From: Membranipora membranacea
Lineage: Eukaryota > Bryozoa > Gymnolaemata > Cheilostomatida > Membraniporidae
NCBI GenBank assembly: GCA_914767715.1
Contig: OU612075.1
Coordinates: forward strand, 21,950,001 to 22,014,000
DNA: 64,000 nt
Direction: 5' to 3'
The notes beneath the pieces are model-generated. The model made no database searches. It saw only the letters and a program-made list of their open reading frames with translations, and was not told the origin of the DNA. Below, piece after piece: positions 60,548 to 64,000 of the stretch (position 1 is the stretch's first letter; each line of letters starts with the position of its first letter). A program made the translations under genes and the position numbers.

Positions 60548-63500
60548 CTATAAATAATAAACACAACAAGCCTGTTATACGGTGTGTACTTTGATCATAC
60601 AAGGTGATTTTATTGTTTTCGGGTTGTAACACATTATTTATGTATTCACAGACTGGGAATTGTCTCTCACGATCACAAGCCGCTCAGACATAGATTGGTT
60701 AAGTGATGAGAGCTATCAAATCTGTATCCGATACTCTGATTGTGGTGAGTATTGAATACGAGGGTCTGTTTGATGTGACTTCTAAACCCATTAAACTTAT
60801 CCATCACCTACCCATCACTGTATAGATATTAGAATTTAGAATACACAATTAGTGTCATATTTAATGTATGAAACATGCAAGAAAGTGTTTCATAGCGTGA
60901 CAGCAAATCCCCCATCGATGTGCAGCTAAGTAAGAGAGATAAAAGAGAGTTACTGCTAGTCGGCATCACTGAGTATAAGGATGGGTGAGTATGTGAGATG
61001 AAGACAATGTCAAACTTCATGGGTGGTCCAGAGCAGCCAACTTATAGGTCACAAAAAGTTTCATCAGTGATGACACTCCCTTTAACTGACCATCTTGATT
61101 TATATTTGATCATCATGAGATGCTATCCATGCAGCTGGGTCTACCACAGAGGCTTTCATTGTTCTACCTTTTGTTAAGTGGTATTAAATCATGTCCCAAA
61201 ATTCACAACCTATCAGTAAGGTAGGATATTATCACAGCATTGTCAGGGAGGATCAGTATTATATCAAGCCTATTATTACAGAAGATTAACATCATGTCTC
61301 TCAATGACATAGATAACGGCCAGCTTAGTAACGATTCATCCCGCTAATTAGTACTGTGAAGAGCTAATGGTCAAATAACACCAAACTTTTCATGGTTCAT
61401 CAGAAGGTCCGATATTCTAACCATATGAAACAGTTACGGTGACAAGTCTTGAGGCCATTTGCAAATTATAGCATTGCAATTTCTGCCCAACACTCCACTG
61501 CACCGACAACTATCACAATGGCAGTAAAGCCTTTCAAGTTTAAATAAATCATGTACTAGGTATGTAATGAGGTTGCCTGAAACTTCAAGTTTGAGTTTAT
61601 GGTTTATGATGGTGATACTTGCTGTAAACTTGGAGCACAGCCAACAAAACAGATCTCAACTTGAGCATCTGTAAACTTGGAGCACAGCCACCAAAACAGA
61701 ATGATCTCAACTTGAGCATCTGTAAACTTGAAACAAAGGCTGGACATTAATTTTAAGTGTCACCAAAAGTTTAAGTGCTTTGTGGGTGTTGGCCTGTTGC
61801 AGTGACACAGGTAAAGTGAGCACTTTCCAAGATAGTATAAATCTCTACTCTTATAGAACTTTTTTGACTAAGTAAGTGATTTCAAAATGGGTCATTAATA
61901 ATGGACTGAGGAATTCGTCTGTCTGTCTGTCTGACTACCTGATCAGAAATTCTCCATCCCGACGGAGGAGGCACAACACGAAACCTACACACACCACAAT
62001 CTCATTATCTAATGTACCACCAAATTAAAATAAAATCGAAAAAAATTACCAAAGACTTGGCAGGGCGATTTCATTTAATAGGAAGTGAGTTCCAGATTCA
62101 GGATTTTTATAATAAATAAACATATATTATTTCTATATTGGACCGCTCTGATTGGACGGCTCTGACGATCTCTACCCACACCAAAACTTGACCAGTCGCC
62201 AAAAAACCTCCGCGCACATTAAGGTATGATTCTCCGCGCAGGTGACAAACAATTACCAGGGTCTGTTCTACTTCTACCCCCTATAGATCAGTTCATTCAT
62301 CAACTGTACCAGCATCGGCAGCGCTCAACATGGGAGACAATGTGAGAATAGAAATACATTCATCATGTTTCACATTGCCTCTAAAAGCGTCACCACAAAA
62401 GATCTCTTGTTAATACAAGCAAACAAGCTTAGAAATGAATACAAGAATCTACTGAATTGATTTAACATTCTCAATGAGAAATGTTTAGTATCTTAATTCC
62501 ATTGTGACTTTAATCTGATGAAAACTAAATAAAAGGCAGGTTGTGTTGTGATTAATCAAAGTGTTCATTTCCCCAGCTCCCCTGGTGTGAATCAGTTAAT
62601 TATTTTTTTTCTAAAAACTGCTCTAAGGTTAAAATTAAGTTCCAGGTTGTTGTTGTTGCACAAAAGGCACAACCCAAACTGCCTCCGCCGCTGACATACT
62701 AGGGCTAATTACTGCAAAGTAAACACTGTATTAATCTGTATAGCCAATGGACTTCTTCCTCTCCATTGGTACGACCAACATATGCAGCGCAGCAGCGTCA
62801 ATTACTTATTGTACTCTCTAATCCTTATCAGTGAGGCCAGCAGCGCCAACAAAGGTCAACAATGATAGGTCAAGTATAGTATTAGTGACACTTTGATGAG
62901 GTATTGAATATAATGATGACTGCAGCACCCTGACCAGACATAGACTAACCCTGGCTGACAGCAGCTGATTACAGAAATTCTGTACAGTATTATGTAAATA
63001 CAGACAGCAATACTTCTGAACACTTTGATACTTGATCATTGGGTGGTAGTAGGTAACACACGCTGATAGGGTAGCAGGATTGTGGTGCAGGCCTTGTGCA
63101 GTCTACATCAATCACTAACTAGACCATAATCTCCTCAAATCCCATCTAAGCTATGTATTACGCATGACAAGATACTCTTAGCAATAACTTGTTCTTTTAT
63201 TATCTACTTTTTTAAATACAATGCTATCATAGCCCACAATTGTTTGTCATTGGATCTGCTACTTTACTCGGGGAGATGAAACAGGGAAATGGGGAGCAGG
63301 GCAACGCCTGGGATAGTGTATAATGAGCTTATAAATAATAGATTCTCACTTAAAAACCGATTGACATTGACAGATTGAGATGACCATTTACATACAAGTT
63401 TGTATGTTTACAGAGGATGATATAGCAATATAACCTGGGGGTATGATATAGGAATGTATTATTATTCTACAACTGATATATACAACCACATCACTTGAGT

Positions 63501-64000
63501 TCTATAACAGTAAATGAGAGGCGTCCCATTACCTCCCTGCCATTAGAGCCTGGAAACTCAAGCTAACTACAGCCCTCTAATCTCACCACACAGGCCTAAG
63601 TACTTGATAAGGAGTGAAAGTAGCACATTGCGACAACACCATCATTCTCATCTAACGCTCAGCTAACAGGGCTGTAATTATAGGGTTGTCTGTTCAGTAC
63701 TTGAGAATTATCGCTCTATCTCACCATTGCCTCACACATCGCCGCGCGGTTATTATATGCTTACAGCTTATGGTGTGGGGGTCGAGCGGTCACATACAGT
63801 TGGATTGCTGTTCAACCTTAGAGTTATGTGTTAAACACAGTCGCAAGGGCCGGGTCATAGCAGGAGGTATCGATGAGGACAGCTCTTGAGCTTCCCAGAG
63901 GAAATTAGAGTTTTAAAAGCAGACCAATTGATGTCAGGACAGTAAACACAGTATTGTTGAGCTAGAAACATTTCATTTTTGGTTAAATGTTCACACCCAC
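60548..64000. other. Noncoding, at least 3.4 kb, inside or upstream of FAT4
   Basis: I searched the minus strand for further cadherin linkers (DxNDNxP) and found none, so the next FAT4 exon should lie beyond the window. The plus strand has a possible short first exon (ATGGGAGACAAT|GTGAGA, 62330-62341), in a slightly GC-richer patch, and a tandem repeat at 61616-61735. Confidence 0.5.
61616..61735. repeat. Tandem duplication upstream of the first visible FAT4 exon
   Basis: A unit of about 50-55 bp (TGTAAACTTGGAGCACAGCC...CAACTTGAGCATC) occurs twice plus a partial third copy beginning TGTAAACTTG. Confidence 0.7.

Overview
This is a window of nuclear DNA from an invertebrate animal. The genes are AT-rich and split by many mostly short (about 50-600 bp) GT-AG introns. 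They encode animal proteins (a FAT4-type giant cadherin, a lysosomal sulfatase and a HELQ helicase), and introns and spacers carry SINE- and MITE-like insertions. I cannot name the phylum from sequence alone. Exons were assembled by hand from splice sites, and every junction given for the three recognised genes keeps the reading frame.

Layout. (1) 610-2999, plus strand: the 3' end of an unrecognised gene, a long polar, probably cytoplasmic tail with two tyrosine motifs and a poly-Q tract. (2) 4091-8017, minus strand: the first eight coding exons of HELQ, from the start codon to helicase motif III. The second half of the helicase is not in the window. A SINE with a 15-bp target duplication lies in one intron. 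(3) 8018-11517: a repeat-rich spacer. (4) 11518-17089, plus strand: a complete ten-exon iduronate-2-sulfatase gene with all recognisable active-site residues. (5) 18874-60547, minus strand: about 60 exons (4,453 codons plus stop, all in frame) of a FAT4 orthologue. In order these are about 29-30 cadherin repeats, EGF repeats, laminin G, EGF, laminin G, one membrane helix and a long tail with the FAT4 signature blocks. Its N-terminus (signal peptide and roughly four or five cadherin repeats) lies beyond 64000. IDS and FAT4 converge; HELQ and IDS diverge.

The three recognised genes are not a pathway. FAT4 is the Dachsous receptor of planar polarity and Hippo signalling, IDS degrades dermatan and heparan sulfate in lysosomes, and HELQ is a 3'-5' DNA repair helicase.

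The most unusual signal is a family of tiny palindromes (cores of 23-46 bp). Most begin CA and end TG, and many have arms like CAAGGAGTTA...TAACTCCTTG. At least ten loci are flanked by 7-8 bp direct repeats. At 43134 an insertion sits inside one copy of a local tandem duplication whose sister copy keeps the empty site. This looks like an extremely small mobile palindrome. A second theme is short tandem duplication of splice-site segments at four introns.
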